DNA of 64,000 bases from JBGQMW01 sp963769845. Its GTDB lineage: Archaea; Thermoproteota; Bathyarchaeia; Bathyarchaeales; Bathycorpusculaceae. Both the position numbers and the translations under genes were made by a program. The stretch is taken from the NCBI GenBank assembly GCA_963769845.1, contig CAVYNL010000015.1, positions 62,001 through 126,000 on the forward strand. The letters run 5' to 3'. Positions 17,303-25,416 of this stretch are shown here, in pieces. The notes below the pieces were generated by a model, which was not told the DNA's origin, did not search any database, and was given only the letters and a program-made list of their open reading frames with translations. Every line of letters begins with the position of its first letter. Position 1 is the stretch's first letter.

Positions 17303-17344
17303 CACAATGCAGTTCATAGAACGGCAACAAGAGTGGAAAGGCAG

Positions 17345-17989
17345 ATGATTAGAGCCGTGATTTTTGACATGGACGGGGTGATTGTTGAGAGCGAGCATAT
17401 ACACATCAAAGCTGAACAGCAGACCATGCTGAAGCACGGCGTTCGCATATCGGCAGAGGAATTGCACACGTATACCGGCACGACAGCCGAGTTCATGTTC
17501 ACCGAGCTGATCAAGAAGTACAAGCTGAACACGACGTTCGAGAGAGTATTCGACGAAAAAGAAGTGTTCATGTTCGAGCTGCTGGAAAAAGAAACGCGGC
17601 CCACAAAGGGCGTGATTGAGCTTCTGAAGAAGCTGAAGCGAAAGGGCATCAAGCTTGGAATCGCGTCAAGCTCACACAGGAAACTGATAGAGTATATCCT
17701 GCGAAGACTGGACATTGTGCGGCTGTTTGATTTTGTGGTCAGCGCCGAGGACATCGCTCACAGCAAGCCGAACCCTGAGATCTTCCTTAGATCCGCAGGG
17801 GGATTGAGGGTGGAGCCTGTTGAGTGTTTGGTTGTGGAAGACGCGAAGCTCGGCGTTGAAGCGGCGAAGAACGCAGGGATGAGGGTCGTCGGCTACAGAA
17901 ATCCCAACAGCGGAGACCAAGATCTCTCTAGAGCGGACATGATTATTGATGATTTCTCAAAGCTTTCTGTTGAGGATATGCTTGCGTAG
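17345..17989 (+). CDS. HAD-superfamily hydrolase (phosphatase/beta-phosphoglucomutase-like)
   Basis: HAD hydrolase of subfamily IA with a cap domain. Motif I is IFDMDGVIVES with the nucleophile Asp. Motif II is GIASSSHRK, the motif III lysine is in HSKPNPEIF, and motif IV is VEDAKLGVEAAKNAG. It removes phosphate from, or isomerises, a small phosphorylated metabolite; the nearest named relatives are beta-phosphoglucomutases. ATG 17345 is the likely start; GTG 17333 is in frame. It lies 42 bases after the aldo/keto reductase and may be co-transcribed with it. Confidence 0.87.
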   Translation: MIRAVIFDMDGVIVESEHIHIKAEQQTMLKHGVRISAEELHTYTGTTAEFMFTELIKKYKLNTTFERVFDEKEVFMFELLEKETRPTKGVIELLKKLKRKGIKLGIASSSHRKLIEYILRRLDIVRLFDFVVSAEDIAHSKPNPEIFLRSAGGLRVEPVECLVVEDAKLGVEAAKNAGMRVVGYRNPNSGDQDLSRADMIIDDFSKLSVEDMLA

Positions 17990-18172
17990 AAATGGGTGGC
18001 GTTCGCGTTTGGGCGGCCATGGCTTCAATTGGATACGTTTGAATCTGATGCACCTTTTTCGTTGCTTTATGTTTTAGATGTTGTATTTCTGTATTGTATG
18101 AGAACAAAGGTTAAATAGTCTAAACTATATCCCTTAGTTCTTAAACTTAGGATTTAATCGAGGTGATAGCAT

Positions 18173-18382
18173 TTGGTCAGTGAGGGAAGAGGTCGTCTGT
18201 TCAGGAGGAAAGATGGCAAATACCTGCTTTATCTGCCAGTAGACTTGGCTGAAGACAGCATGTTCCCGTTCAAGAACTATACAAAGACGAAGAGGGGCGC
18301 CGACTCCATTCCAGTCAAAGTGGTCTTCAAGCACGGCGAGGGCAGGCTACTGATAGAAAAGTGGAACGAAGTAAGCGAGTAG
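18173..18382 (+). CDS. Small conserved archaeal protein of unknown function
   Basis: A 69-residue basic protein beginning MVSEGRGRLFRRKDGKYLLY and ending RLLIEKWNEVSE, with a beta-strand-like middle (DSIPVKVVFKHGEG). TTG 18173 is supported by GAGGTGAT seven bases upstream. AT-rich TATA candidates lie at 18110-18130. The pattern (KYLLYLPVDLAEDSMFPF then a beta hairpin) looks like a small DNA- or RNA-binding or AbrB-like fold, but no defining motif allows a function to be named. Confidence 0.6.
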   Translation: MVSEGRGRLFRRKDGKYLLYLPVDLAEDSMFPFKNYTKTKRGADSIPVKVVFKHGEGRLLIEKWNEVSE

Positions 18383-18484
18383 GTCAAAGAAGTCGAGTTT
18401 CAAGGAAGACTTCTCACCTTTTGTATTACATTTTTCTCAACAATCGCTTTTTGCCAATTGTTGAACTGAAAAAGACAGACCGGG

Positions 18485-18721
18485 TTATGGTTTCATGTGA
18501 AGATATTTTCCAATGAGATATCCAGAAACGCTTCCCATGAAGAGCGTTGTTATGCTGAGAAGAATCAGGACCATCGACCACTGTTTCATGTCTCCACGGT
18601 CGAGCGCTCCGACTTCCGGTGCTTCAAAGACCATCTGGTATACCCAGAGAATCACTAGGGACGAAACCATGAGTAAAGTCAAGCCCAAGAGAATCTCGCA
18701 CCTCACTTTTCCGAGTTGCAT
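18485..18721 (-). CDS. Small membrane protein, two transmembrane helices
   Basis: The 78 residues contain two hydrophobic helices, about residues 10-31 (LLGLTLLMVSSLVILWVYQM) and 48-70 (SMVLILLSITTLFMGSVSGY), joined by an acidic loop (APEVGALDRGD). It has no known domain. It is a single gene, divergent from the PAC2 gene. It could be a subunit or regulator of a membrane complex; nothing in the neighbours identifies the partner. Confidence 0.55.
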   Translation of the reverse strand: MQLGKVRCEILLGLTLLMVSSLVILWVYQMVFEAPEVGALDRGDMKQWSMVLILLSITTLFMGSVSGYLIGKYLHMKP

Positions 18722-18907
18722 GTCTCATTCCCTTTAAAGCATTGCCGCGCGTACCGTTGCACCTTATTTCAAAACAGAATTAACGATTTGTGCGTGCTTT
18801 TTCACACGTACACCTGGTCAGTCCAACGAGTTTCGCACTCTTTCCTGCGCATGAAGAGGAAACGTTTTAGACTCACGCCTTCATCTATTGGGGTGGAGTT
18901 TACATTC

Positions 18908-19552
18908 ATGGACAAACCCTATTTCCGTCAGGTTTCCAACCCTACTCTCAAGAGCCCGATTTTCGTGCAGGGGCTGCCGGGGTTTGGAAACGTGGGGAAA
19001 ATTGCAGTTTATCTCATGACGAAGTTTTGCGGGGCGAAGCCTTTCGCTGAGTTGTATTCGCCTTCTTTTCCTGATTACGTTTCGGTCAGTTCTAAAGGGT
19101 TATGCCGTTTGCCCCGCTATGAGTTCTACGCTGCGAACATGGAGAAGAACGATTTCATCCTGATGACTGGAGACACGCAGCCCTCTTTCGATGACGTTCT
19201 GGCACACTATGAAATCTGCAGTGAGACGCTGGATTTCGTTGAGAAGCACGCATGCAGTTTCCTCGTTACTCTAGGCGGAGTGCCTTTGCGGGAGGAAAAA
19301 GCCCAAGTGTACGTGGCTGCAACCTCGCCCAGACTCGCATTAGAATTCATGGAAAAGGGCGCGGTGATTTACAGCAAAGGCAGGATTGTTGGAGCCACAG
19401 GCCTTACACTGGGTCTTGCGAAGGAACGAGGGTTGGAAGGCATATGCCTTTTGGGCGCCACAACGGGTTTCAAGGCTGACCGCGGAGCGGGATTTTCAGT
19501 TTTCAAGTTCCTGATGAAAGCCCTGGGAAACGAGGTAAAGGAAGGGTTATAA
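18908..19552 (+). CDS. PAC2 family protein (proteasome assembly chaperone-like)
   Basis: Member of the PAC2/COG2047 family, named for eukaryotic proteasome assembly chaperone 2. Diagnostic features are FVQGLPGFGNVGKIAVYL near the N-terminus, the central FILMTGDTQPSF, and GATGLTLGLAKERGLEGICL toward the end. ATG 18908 is preferred; an in-frame extension to 18716 has no family similarity. At 214 residues it is slightly short but complete. Archaeal PAC2 proteins probably work in proteasome biogenesis or as GrpE-like adaptors; this is known only by homology. Confidence 0.82.
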   Translation: MDKPYFRQVSNPTLKSPIFVQGLPGFGNVGKIAVYLMTKFCGAKPFAELYSPSFPDYVSVSSKGLCRLPRYEFYAANMEKNDFILMTGDTQPSFDDVLAHYEICSETLDFVEKHACSFLVTLGGVPLREEKAQVYVAATSPRLALEFMEKGAVIYSKGRIVGATGLTLGLAKERGLEGICLLGATTGFKADRGAGFSVFKFLMKALGNEVKEGL

Positions 19553-19593
19553 GAGAAAACATCAATTCATAATCAACATCGAGTTGCGGAACC

Positions 19594-19833
19594 ATGACTC
19601 AGGAAAAACAACAGACCAGATCTAGAATCCTTGAATCAAGACAGTGGAAAGTCATTCTCACGGTCATCGCGGCGCTCTTGACTTTTGGCTCACCCTACCT
19701 GGCTTATGTGATGACTCGTGTGACTCGTGCATTGGACATGAGTTGGTTCATTTCGATCGGTTCAGGCGGCGTTTTGTTTGTGGTCGGTTTGGGCCTGATA
19801 TGGTATTTGATTAGGGAAAAAGTCATTTCCTAG
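19594..19833 (+). CDS. Small membrane protein, two transmembrane helices
   Basis: A 79-residue protein with a charged N-terminus (MTQEKQQTRSRILESRQWK) and two hydrophobic segments, about 20-42 and 53-73, ending IWYLIREKVIS. It follows the PAC2 gene after 41 bases on the same strand and may share its transcript. It has no recognisable family. The short size and two-helix layout resemble the protein at 18485, but the sequences do not clearly match. Confidence 0.55.
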   Translation: MTQEKQQTRSRILESRQWKVILTVIAALLTFGSPYLAYVMTRVTRALDMSWFISIGSGGVLFVVGLGLIWYLIREKVIS

Positions 19834-20034
19834 AAAGCAAAAATGTTTTGCGCCTCAGATACCCTAGAGTACATCATCTTTTCAGCCAAAAAAGGTTCGT
19901 CATCGGCAGATAGAATGTCGGTAAAGGTTTTTAAAAATCGTTCGGTCAAAGCTTCATTGTCGGCAAAGCATATTAGAATCGTACTCACAGAATCATTTTC
20001 GATTTTGGGAAGATCCACGTAAGACATCGGGGTT

Positions 20035-20382
20035 GTGACCATCTTGAAGCATGGTAAAGTTGCTGACGCGCACGGGCCGCAGGTTCAGCGAATGGGTGAC
20101 TTGGTGAAATATCAGAAGGGTTCTGTGGTGAGCAGGACAATCATTGACAAGAAGGCTGGGACTGTCACGCTCTTCGCCTTCGACAAGGGTGAGGGTTTGA
20201 GTGAGCATACAGCGCCTTATGACGCGTTGGTCTACCTGCTAGATGGTGCTGCGGAGGTTAAGATCGAGGGAAAGCCATTCTTGCTGAAAGAGGGTGAGTT
20301 CGTTGTTATGCCTGCTCGAATACCGCACACACTGATGGCGGTTGAGCGGTTCAAGATGGTTTTGCTTATGGTTCACGCGTAG
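20035..20382 (+). CDS. Cupin-domain protein
   Basis: A 115-residue single cupin barrel. The first motif is SEHTAPYDALVYLLDGAAEV and the second is GEFVVMPARIPHTLMA. The metal ligands His, Glu/Asp and His are partly kept (EHTAPYDAL, IPHTL), as in small cupins annotated as auxin- or sugar-binding-like proteins. GTG 20035 is the start. It could bind a small ligand or metal; the substrate is unknown. A second unrelated cupin lies at 32235. Confidence 0.82.
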   Translation: MTILKHGKVADAHGPQVQRMGDLVKYQKGSVVSRTIIDKKAGTVTLFAFDKGEGLSEHTAPYDALVYLLDGAAEVKIEGKPFLLKEGEFVVMPARIPHTLMAVERFKMVLLMVHA

Positions 20383-20415
20383 AGTATGTTTCAGTATGCC
20401 GCGGGTTCCACGCAA

Positions 20416-20426
20416 ATTATATAAAA
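20416..20426 (+). promoter_or_regulatory. TATA box of the 20449 gene
   Basis: ATTATATAAAA is centred about 27 bases before ATG 20449. It predicts a leaderless transcript and decides that start over the earlier ATG at 20428, which would overlap the promoter. Confidence 0.65.
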
Positions 20427-20448
20427 TATGCTCTCAGATATACTAAGT

Positions 20449-21045
20449 ATGCAGGAAGAGAAGAAGAAAAAGCTTGAAGAACTGATCGGTAAAGAAGAAG
20501 AGTCAGCCAGAAGGACAACGATAATTCTGGATAAGGAAGAGCGCGAGTATATTGACAGTCTGATTCGGGAAGGAAAGGAGCCGGGCATTAAGCCGCTTAT
20601 CTCAAAAATGCTTGATGTGTACCGAAGCATGACGATTTACGATTGGCGTTTCCCCGGAGAATACTACTGCGGCATAAGTCGCATCGCTTTCGTGAACGTC
20701 GAACTGCTCAGCATTCTCATTCAGAACGTTCCGAAAGAGAAATGGCGCGAGATCGGCAGGAAAATGGGTGAGGCTATAAAAGTCTCGATAGAAACGACAG
20801 TCGGAGTGCAGGCTGAGAACCGTGAAAAGTGGCCCGATGTGTTCAAGCGGTTGAGAGTGCAGGGGTTCGGTGACTTCTACCTCAAAGACAAGTACCTTCT
20901 TGTAAAAACACCTTTCATCGGCGAACCTGAAATCTGGGCTGGTCTGCTTGAAGGCTTGTTAACCTTGAAACTGGATGCAAAGACATCCTCTCCGCCGCTG
21001 ATTTTCGAAATCAAGGAAGATGCTCACTCCGAGACAAACGAATAG
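20449..21045 (+). CDS. Conserved archaeal protein of unknown function
   Basis: A 198-residue soluble protein. Residues 1-20 are strongly charged and coiled (EEKKKKLEELIGKEEESARR). Residues 20-60 (TTIILDKEEREYIDSLIREG) have the spacing of a ribbon-helix-helix strand and helix. The rest is a mixed domain with FPGEYYCGISRIAFVNVELL and WREIGRKMGEAIKVSIETTV, which resembles small ligand-binding domains seen in archaeal regulators. The start is set by the TATA box 27 bases upstream. It precedes the AmrS gene by 42 bases. The function is not recognised; a transcription regulator is one possibility. Confidence 0.6.
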   Translation: MQEEKKKKLEELIGKEEESARRTTIILDKEEREYIDSLIREGKEPGIKPLISKMLDVYRSMTIYDWRFPGEYYCGISRIAFVNVELLSILIQNVPKEKWREIGRKMGEAIKVSIETTVGVQAENREKWPDVFKRLRVQGFGDFYLKDKYLLVKTPFIGEPEIWAGLLEGLLTLKLDAKTSSPPLIFEIKEDAHSETNE

Positions 21046-21087
21046 AACATATACTTCCAAGCCGAAGACTTACAAGGGGGTCGTTGC

Positions 21088-22143
21088 GTGTCGCTTCATG
21101 AAGCCATGCTGTACAACAGGATGGAGAACAAGAAGGTCTCATGCTATTTGTGTGCGCGGAGATGTCAGATAAACGATGGTGGAACGGGCTTCTGTCTCGT
21201 AAGGAAGAACGAGGGAGGAACTCTTTTTTCGCTCAACTACGCGAAGGCGATCTCCGCTGGAATTGACCCGGTTGAGAAGAAACCGCTTTCACACTTCAAT
21301 CCGGGCGCTCTCGTGGTGTCCATTGCAACTGTAGGCTGCAATTTCCGCTGTCAATTCTGCGACAACTGGGTAATAAGCCAAGAGAAGAAGATTCAGGGCA
21401 AAGATTTCCCACCGCAAGAGGTTGTCAAGACTGCCCGAGACAATGCATGCCAAGGGATCAGTTACACGTACACCGAACCCACAATATTCTTCGAGTACGC
21501 ATATGAAACCGCCAAGCTAGCGAAACAGGTGGGCTTCTTCAACACGTTTGTGACTAATGGTTACATGACGCCTGAAGCCGTGAAAACCATAGCACCTTAT
21601 CTGGACGCCGCGACCGTTGACTTCAAAGGAGGTGCAGACCCAGAATTCTACAAAACCTTTTCTTCAGTTCCCTCGGTCGCGCCCATCTTTGAAGCTCTGA
21701 AGGAAATGAGGAGAAACAACATCCACATCGAAATCACAAACCTCGTAGTGCCCAAATCAGGAGACTCACTTGAAAGAATAAAACAGCTGGCAGCATGGAT
21801 AAAGGAAGGAATAGGCAAGGACACTCCGTTTCATCTGCTCCGATTCCATCCCGACTACGAGTTGACGGCAATCCCGGCAACTCCGGTGGAAACGCTGGAG
21901 AAAGCCTACGTTGCGGCCAAAGACGCTGGGCTCAACTACGTGTACATTGGAAACGTGCCTGGGCATACGTGCGAAGACACGCATTGCCCAAACTGCAACG
22001 AGACGCTCATAAAGCGATACAACTTCGCCATCACAAGATGGAACCTCACAAAAGACATGCGATGCCCAGTGTGCGGCACCGAGATCCCGATCAAAGGCAG
22101 TCTTCACCCAAGCGGTCACTCCTTCCCATATGCTCTGTTCTAG
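21088..22143 (+). CDS. amrS: AmmeMemoRadiSam system radical SAM enzyme AmrS
   Basis: Radical SAM enzyme of the PflA-like class. The cluster ligands are CNFRCQFC (about residue 87, CX3CX2C). An N-terminal CYLCARRC and C-terminal HCPNCNE and RCPVCGTE add further cysteine sites. YTYTEPTIFFEYAYETAKLA and HLLRFHPDYELT are typical of AmrS. The family co-occurs with Memo and AMMECR1 domain proteins, neither of which is in this window. At 351 residues it is full length; start is GTG 21088. A second radical SAM gene follows after 33 bases, so the two are probably co-transcribed. Confidence 0.92.
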   Translation: MSLHEAMLYNRMENKKVSCYLCARRCQINDGGTGFCLVRKNEGGTLFSLNYAKAISAGIDPVEKKPLSHFNPGALVVSIATVGCNFRCQFCDNWVISQEKKIQGKDFPPQEVVKTARDNACQGISYTYTEPTIFFEYAYETAKLAKQVGFFNTFVTNGYMTPEAVKTIAPYLDAATVDFKGGADPEFYKTFSSVPSVAPIFEALKEMRRNNIHIEITNLVVPKSGDSLERIKQLAAWIKEGIGKDTPFHLLRFHPDYELTAIPATPVETLEKAYVAAKDAGLNYVYIGNVPGHTCEDTHCPNCNETLIKRYNFAITRWNLTKDMRCPVCGTEIPIKGSLHPSGHSFPYALF

Positions 22144-22176
22144 TTTTTCTTCTGACACTGCAAGAAATGAGTTGAA

Positions 22177-23265
22177 ATGTGGAGACTCAGGCCAGACGCG
22201 TTGACAGTGTTGAACGATGAATCGGCCAAGAGAAGCTTAGTACGATATTTCGCCGTCATGCAGGGTGAGAAACCAGCCAAATTCATGATTGCCAAGAAAC
22301 TTGCAGCAGAGTTCAAGGAAAACGAATCAGCACAGAGCCTCTGGCAAAAACACGACGCGTTGTTGAAGGAGTACTGTCGTATTGAGAAGGGAATTGAGAG
22401 TACTTCGCACGACTTTGAGAAGATAGCTGTTCCTGAAAGATCTTTCTTAGACTTGAAGATCGAGATCGCAAAGAGAATCCTCTGCAGTTGTCATTTTTGC
22501 GTGCGGAGATGCGGTGTTGACAGGCTTGGGCAGGAGCAAGGGTATTGCAAGTGTGGTTCAGCGATAGCGGTTTCAACCATTTTTGAGCATGTCGGTGAAG
22601 AGCCTGAGCTTGTTCCTTCTGGCACGATCTTCACCTTGGGCTGTACCATGCAGTGTAAGCACTGTCAGAACTACACGATTTCCCAATGGCTTGAAAACGG
22701 GGAGGTATACCCGCCTGCAGACTTGGCAAAAGAGGTCGAACGTCTCCGCTTGAACGGTTGCAGAAACGCAAATCTCGTCGGCGGTGAACCGACACCGTGG
22801 CTTGAACAGTGGCTGGAAACATTCAAGTTTGTCAACGTCAACATCCCAGTCGTCTGGAACTCAAACAGTTACTACAGCCCTGAAACTGCTCGACTTCTGG
22901 CAGGATTCGTCGATGTCTACTTGCTTGACTTCAAGTACGGGCTAAGCGAATGTGCAGAGAAGATCTCCAGCGCCCCAAACTACTGGGAAACATGCACGTA
23001 CAACCACTTGGAGGCAAAAAAGTTCGGTGAACTCATATTACGCGTTCTTGTCCTGCCAGATCACTTGGAATGTTGTACAAAGCCGATCTTAAATTGGATC
23101 GCAGGCAACTTGGGCAGAGAAACAAGGGTCAACATAATGTTCCAGTACAGGCCCGAATGGCATGCCTCCGAAATTCCAGAACTTCGAAGACGACTGACTC
23201 ATGAGGAAATGGAAAGAGCCGTGCAGCTCGCAAAGCATTCGGAACTTACGAATTTCATCACGTAA
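22177..23265 (+). CDS. Radical SAM protein, PflX/COG1313-like
   Basis: The 362 residues include a radical SAM core with TLGCTMQCKHCQNYTIS (CX3CX2C, about residue 160), GGEPTPWLEQ for SAM binding, and VYLLDFKYGLSECA. An upstream cysteine region, CSCHFCVRRCGVDRLGQ with YCKCG, matches the extra motif in PflX-type proteins. The reaction is unknown; relatives are annotated as pyruvate-formate-lyase-activating-like. It is in tandem with amrS, which suggests a related process. The N-terminal 75 residues are helical and charged and precede the catalytic core. Confidence 0.85.
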   Translation: MWRLRPDALTVLNDESAKRSLVRYFAVMQGEKPAKFMIAKKLAAEFKENESAQSLWQKHDALLKEYCRIEKGIESTSHDFEKIAVPERSFLDLKIEIAKRILCSCHFCVRRCGVDRLGQEQGYCKCGSAIAVSTIFEHVGEEPELVPSGTIFTLGCTMQCKHCQNYTISQWLENGEVYPPADLAKEVERLRLNGCRNANLVGGEPTPWLEQWLETFKFVNVNIPVVWNSNSYYSPETARLLAGFVDVYLLDFKYGLSECAEKISSAPNYWETCTYNHLEAKKFGELILRVLVLPDHLECCTKPILNWIAGNLGRETRVNIMFQYRPEWHASEIPELRRRLTHEEMERAVQLAKHSELTNFIT

Positions 23266-23335
23266 AACCGTTGAGATGAGCGAAACCTATTTCTCAAGGC
23301 ATTTTTACTTGAAGAGGCAGAATAAGTGAACAGAA

Positions 23336-23542
23336 ATGCCCTATTGTCCAGAGTGTGGTGGCGAGATGCAGTACATGCTTGGCACAAAGCACTATGTGTG
23401 CAAGAGCTGCGGGTTGTCCGTGACACAGCAGGAACTGATGGAGCTACGGGAGAAACTGCGTCCTAACGAGGAAACAAAGGAAGAAGAGCACGAGAGGCAC
23501 AGAAAAGAATACCTAAAGTGGTATCTGAGTAAGAAAAAGTAG
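23336..23542 (+). CDS. Small zinc-ribbon protein
   Basis: A 68-residue protein with one zinc ribbon at the N-terminus (YCPECGGEM, then YVCKSCGLSV, CX2C-X15-CX2C) and a highly charged helical C-terminus (EETKEEEHERHRKEYLKW). Start is ATG 23336. Such proteins occur widely in archaea and are thought to bind nucleic acid or a protein partner; the role is not known. Confidence 0.75.
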   Translation: MPYCPECGGEMQYMLGTKHYVCKSCGLSVTQQELMELREKLRPNEETKEEEHERHRKEYLKWYLSKKK

Positions 23543-23651
23543 CCCTTGGACCTAAGTGCTGAGACTAAACACTAGCCAACGCTATGAAACTGGCAATATC
23601 TGGGCGATAGCTTTATTCTTGAAACCGAAGAACTAGGAACGAAGAGTGCAC

Positions 23652-24473
23652 ATGTTGGAGATAATCTGCGTCGGCAACGAATTGCTGATCGGCAAAACAT
23701 TGAACACGAATGCTCATTGGCTGGCAAAACATGCGACATCGCTCGGAGTCATGGTAAAGAGAGTAACGGTGATTCTTGACGAAGTGGACGAGATCGCAAC
23801 AGTTCTTCGTGAAGCCTTGAAGAGAAAACCACGCTTCATAATAACAACAGGCGGCTTAGGGCCGACTTTCGACGATAAGACATTGGAAGGAATCGCAAGA
23901 GGTCTCAACCGCAAGCTTGAGGTTAACAAAAAAGCCGTGGAAATGGTCAAGGAAAAATACGAAAGCTACCTCAAGCAAGGCAAGATCAAGAAAGTTGAGT
24001 TAACCCCCGCCAGGGTAAAAATGGCTACCCTTCCAGAAGGCGCAGAACCGCTACACAATGCCGTGGGCACGGCTCCTGGCGTAATCCTGAGGGTTGACGG
24101 CACGTTCATAATTGCGTTGCCCGGCGTACCACCTGAGATGGAAGCAATCTTCGACGAGTCAGTGGCACCCATGATCAAGAAGGAAGCTGGAAACTCGAGA
24201 TTCTTTGAAAAAAACATCTACGCTGACCATATCATGGAGTCAAACCTCGCACCGCTAATCGACCAAGTAATGCACGACAATCCTCGCGTCTACATAAAAT
24301 CCCACGTCTACACAAAGAGTAATCAGCGGCCTTCAGAAGGAAGACCGCACATCGAAATTCACTTTTCAACAACTGCAGAAACCTCCAAGACCGCCTCAGA
24401 ACACTTGGACAAGGCAATAGCCGACCTGTCAAGACTGATTGTGAACAGCGGCGGAAGAGTTAAACCAGCCTAG
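23652..24473 (+). CDS. CinA-like molybdopterin-binding domain protein (COG1058)
   Basis: MoaB/MogA-fold protein of the CinA N-terminal family. ICVGNELLIGKTLNTNAHWL and FIITTGGLGPTFDDKTLEGI are the hallmark segments, followed by GTAPGVILRVDGTFIIALPG and GVPPEMEAIFDE. It has 273 residues. In archaea the family lacks the C-terminal NMN deamidase domain and is described as ADP-ribose or nicotinamide related. ATG 23652 is preferred over GTG 23646. It stands 178 bases before the PHP gene on the same strand. Confidence 0.88.
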   Translation: MLEIICVGNELLIGKTLNTNAHWLAKHATSLGVMVKRVTVILDEVDEIATVLREALKRKPRFIITTGGLGPTFDDKTLEGIARGLNRKLEVNKKAVEMVKEKYESYLKQGKIKKVELTPARVKMATLPEGAEPLHNAVGTAPGVILRVDGTFIIALPGVPPEMEAIFDESVAPMIKKEAGNSRFFEKNIYADHIMESNLAPLIDQVMHDNPRVYIKSHVYTKSNQRPSEGRPHIEIHFSTTAETSKTASEHLDKAIADLSRLIVNSGGRVKPA

Positions 24474-24520
24474 AAGATTTCTAATCAGCTTCACGGCAAC
24501 TTTAGGTCGCGGTGAAATCG

Positions 24521-25309
24521 ATGATTGCCGACTACCATAATCACACTCTTTGGTCCCCCGACGGCAAGGGAAGCATGGAAGAGTACATCGCGAAAGCTCA
24601 GGAAATGGCTATCAGCGAAATCGGTTTTTCAGACCACATGCTGGTTCACAAGCTCAAGTGTTACCCTCGCATGAGTCCTGAATCCATGCCCGAATACGTC
24701 AGGAGTTTTTTAGCTGTCCGGGAAGGGTCAAAGCTGCCTGTGAAACTGGGCATCGAGTTGGACTTCATACCTGGAAATGCCGAGGCAGTCAGAGAATTCA
24801 TCAGCAAGTATCCGTTCGACTATGTTATTGGTTCGGTCCACCTCATTGGAGATTGGGAATTCGAAGATCAGGACCGAGTTCAAGAATACCTGAAAAGAGA
24901 CATCATGCAGGTCTACGAGGACTATTTCAGTCTAGTTAAACAACTGTGCAAAACAGGCTTCTTCAACATCCTAGCTCATCCGGACCTGATCAAGATACGT
25001 GGATTCAAGCCGAACCGTGACTTCTCCGCTCTCTTGACTGATGTTGCAGAGACGATGGCAGAGGCAGACGTGTGCGCAGAAATAAACATGAGAGGGCTGA
25101 CGCGGCCATGCAAGGAAATTTATCCTAGCGAACATTTTCTCAGAATACTCCACGCCCATGATGTCCAGATCACTTTCGGGTCAGACGCTCATGAACCCAA
25201 CCAGCTGGGAAAATATCTCAGCGAAGGCATACGCTTGGCAAAGAAGGTCGGCTACACCAGCGCATGCGTGTTCGACCATCGCAGAAAGAGGCTTGAAAGA
25301 ATAGGCTGA
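24521..25309 (+). CDS. PHP-domain phosphatase (histidinol-phosphatase-like)
   Basis: Metal-dependent phosphoesterase with a PHP TIM-like barrel. Metal ligands are visible in DYHNHTLWSPDG (HxH), GFSDHML, KLGIELDFIPG (Glu), YVIGSVHLIG (His), ILAHPDLI (His) and ITFGSDAHEP (DxH). At 262 residues it fits the HisK-type histidinol-phosphatase subfamily. ATG 24521 starts at MIADYHNHT as expected; GTG 24512 is in frame. No other histidine genes are near, so histidinol phosphate as substrate is only one possibility. Confidence 0.88.
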   Translation: MIADYHNHTLWSPDGKGSMEEYIAKAQEMAISEIGFSDHMLVHKLKCYPRMSPESMPEYVRSFLAVREGSKLPVKLGIELDFIPGNAEAVREFISKYPFDYVIGSVHLIGDWEFEDQDRVQEYLKRDIMQVYEDYFSLVKQLCKTGFFNILAHPDLIKIRGFKPNRDFSALLTDVAETMAEADVCAEINMRGLTRPCKEIYPSEHFLRILHAHDVQITFGSDAHEPNQLGKYLSEGIRLAKKVGYTSACVFDHRRKRLERIG

Positions 25310-25416
25310 CGGTGCAACTTTACTTCTTTGTGTGAATCTGTAAACTGTTTTTCTGCTACTGATTTGCTCTTCATAAGTGCCATAAACGGTGTGAGCGACA
25401 GCATTCTCGGGTGAAA

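Noticed and set aside
19830..20042. Minus-strand 70-codon frame beside the cupin gene
   Set aside because: It overlaps the cupin start, has no ribosome site or recognisable motif, and is flanked by AT-rich promoter-like sequence of the plus strand.
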